Below, piece by piece: positions 5,241 through 5,721 of a DNA stretch of 5,721 bases. The stretch comes from Candidatus Peregrinibacteria bacterium (GTDB taxonomy: Bacteria; Patescibacteriota; Gracilibacteria; UBA1369; UBA12463): contig JAHFJT010000067.1 in NCBI GenBank assembly GCA_023245695.1, forward strand, positions 1-5,721. The letters are read 5' to 3'. A program made the translations under genes and the position numbers. Position 1 is the stretch's first letter; each line of letters begins with the position of its first letter. The notes below the pieces were generated by a model. That model searched no databases. It was not told where the DNA came from and saw only the letters and a list, made by a program, of their open reading frames with translations.

Positions 5241-5721
5241 ATGAATATGGCTTCAAGAAACACACCCGAATACACTCCACCACAAGATTCTGAACGCCAG
5301 CTCGATCTCAAGCGCGCTCCGGAGGAACTCAAGCTCCAGCCATCCAAGAAGGTGGGTGGCATTCAAAATTGGGTGAGAGACAAACTCAAAGTCGCAGGTG
5401 CCTATGCAGGTATTGCCGGTGCAAGTTTTCTCGGTGGCCACATCGCCGCAGGAAAAGTCGATGACATGGCACGTCCAGCGATCGAGGCCGTAGCAGATGC
5501 GACATCGATCGAGGCTTGTGAGAAGAATTTTGACGAAACTAAAAAAGAGTGGCTCTCAAAAATCGAAGAAGGCCACGGAAAAATCATGGGAAAAATTCTG
5601 GACATGGGACCGGTCAAATCAACGGTCAAGGCTATGATTGAGATGATGGTGGATATGCTCAACTCGCTCCAGGAAAAGCTCTGCAAAATCCCAGAAGCCG
5701 TCAAAGAAGCCACGGAAATTA
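5241..5721 (+). CDS. Unrecognised protein, N-terminal 160 residues, 3' truncated
   Basis: The frame from the ATG at 5241 is open to the end of the window (160 codons), and I do not recognise the family. Residues 1-40 are polar, proline- and charge-rich (NTPEYTPPQDSERQ) and probably disordered. Residues 41-50 are basic (IQNWVRDKLK), then 51-70 form a small-residue stretch rich in Gly and Ala (VAGAYAGIAGASFLGGHIAA) that could be one membrane-spanning helix with the N-terminus inside. Residues 72-160 are charged and helical-looking, with two cysteines (C93, C148) and a Met-rich amphipathic stretch (AMIEMMVDMLNSL). A membrane-anchored helical protein is a reasonable description; no function is proposed. 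ATG 5247, two codons on, is an alternative start. The strong promoter upstream and codon use like the GC-richer genes support it as real and as separate from the vapBC pair. Confidence 0.75.
   Translation, partial: MNMASRNTPEYTPPQDSERQLDLKRAPEELKLQPSKKVGGIQNWVRDKLKVAGAYAGIAGASFLGGHIAAGKVDDMARPAIEAVADATSIEACEKNFDETKKEWLSKIEEGHGKIMGKILDMGPVKSTVKAMIEMMVDMLNSLQEKLCKIPEAVKEATEI

Noticed and set aside
5402..5713. Open frame of 103 codons on the - strand under the last gene
   Set aside because: The + strand frame here has a near-consensus promoter and a plausible protein; the antisense product is Ser/Ala-rich with no motif.
1..5721. CRISPR array, tRNA, rRNA or insertion sequence
   Set aside because: No regularly spaced repeats, no tRNA-like cloverleaf or rRNA sequence, and no transposase gene or terminal inverted repeats were seen on either strand.
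1..5721. Use of UGA as a sense codon (Gracilibacteria-type code)
   Set aside because: No gene needs an in-frame TGA to stay open, glycine is written with GGN throughout, and all genes keep their full family length under the standard code.

Overview
The window looks like a chromosomal segment of a bacterium with about 45-57% GC in most genes. A polysaccharide flippase and MurD point to a peptidoglycan-making cell with surface glycans. A MutY without iron-sulfur cysteines, a MurD with an unusual active-site loop, a DUF222-like/HNH protein and weak use of Shine-Dalgarno sites together suggest an uncultured lineage, perhaps Patescibacteria/CPR (for example Peregrinibacteria-like). This placement is inference only. 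All six stop codons seen are TAA or TAG. No gene has an in-frame TGA, so the sequence gives no sign of the UGA=Gly code of Gracilibacteria, although TGA is also unused as a stop in this small sample.

Layout: (1) 1-785 (+), the C-terminal part of a Wzx-type flippase. (2) 786-970, a non-coding gap holding a plausible extended -10 promoter. (3) 971-1795 (+), a DUF222-like/HNH-type protein. It converges on and overlaps by 6 bp (4) murD, 1790-3265 (-). (5) 3325-4404 (-), mutY fused in one reading frame to a complete MutT-type Nudix domain; it lies 59 bp upstream of murD in the same direction. (6) 4405-4491, a divergent promoter region with a very good sigma70-type promoter and a perfect inverted repeat. 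(7) 4492-5176 (+), an AT-rich vapBC-like toxin-antitoxin pair overlapping by 26 bp. (8) 5177-5240, an AT-rich gap with a near-consensus promoter. (9) 5241-5721 (+), the start of an unrecognised gene that runs off the window.

The most notable item is the mutY-mutT fusion. MutT hydrolyses 8-oxo-dGTP in the nucleotide pool, and MutY removes adenine mispaired with 8-oxoguanine in DNA. One polypeptide here appears to carry both activities: the glycosylase keeps its catalytic Glu and Asp but has lost all four [4Fe-4S] cysteines, and the C-terminal domain has an intact Nudix box with MutT-like flanking sequence, unlike the degenerate Nudix fold of ordinary MutY. No larger undescribed multi-gene system is evident.
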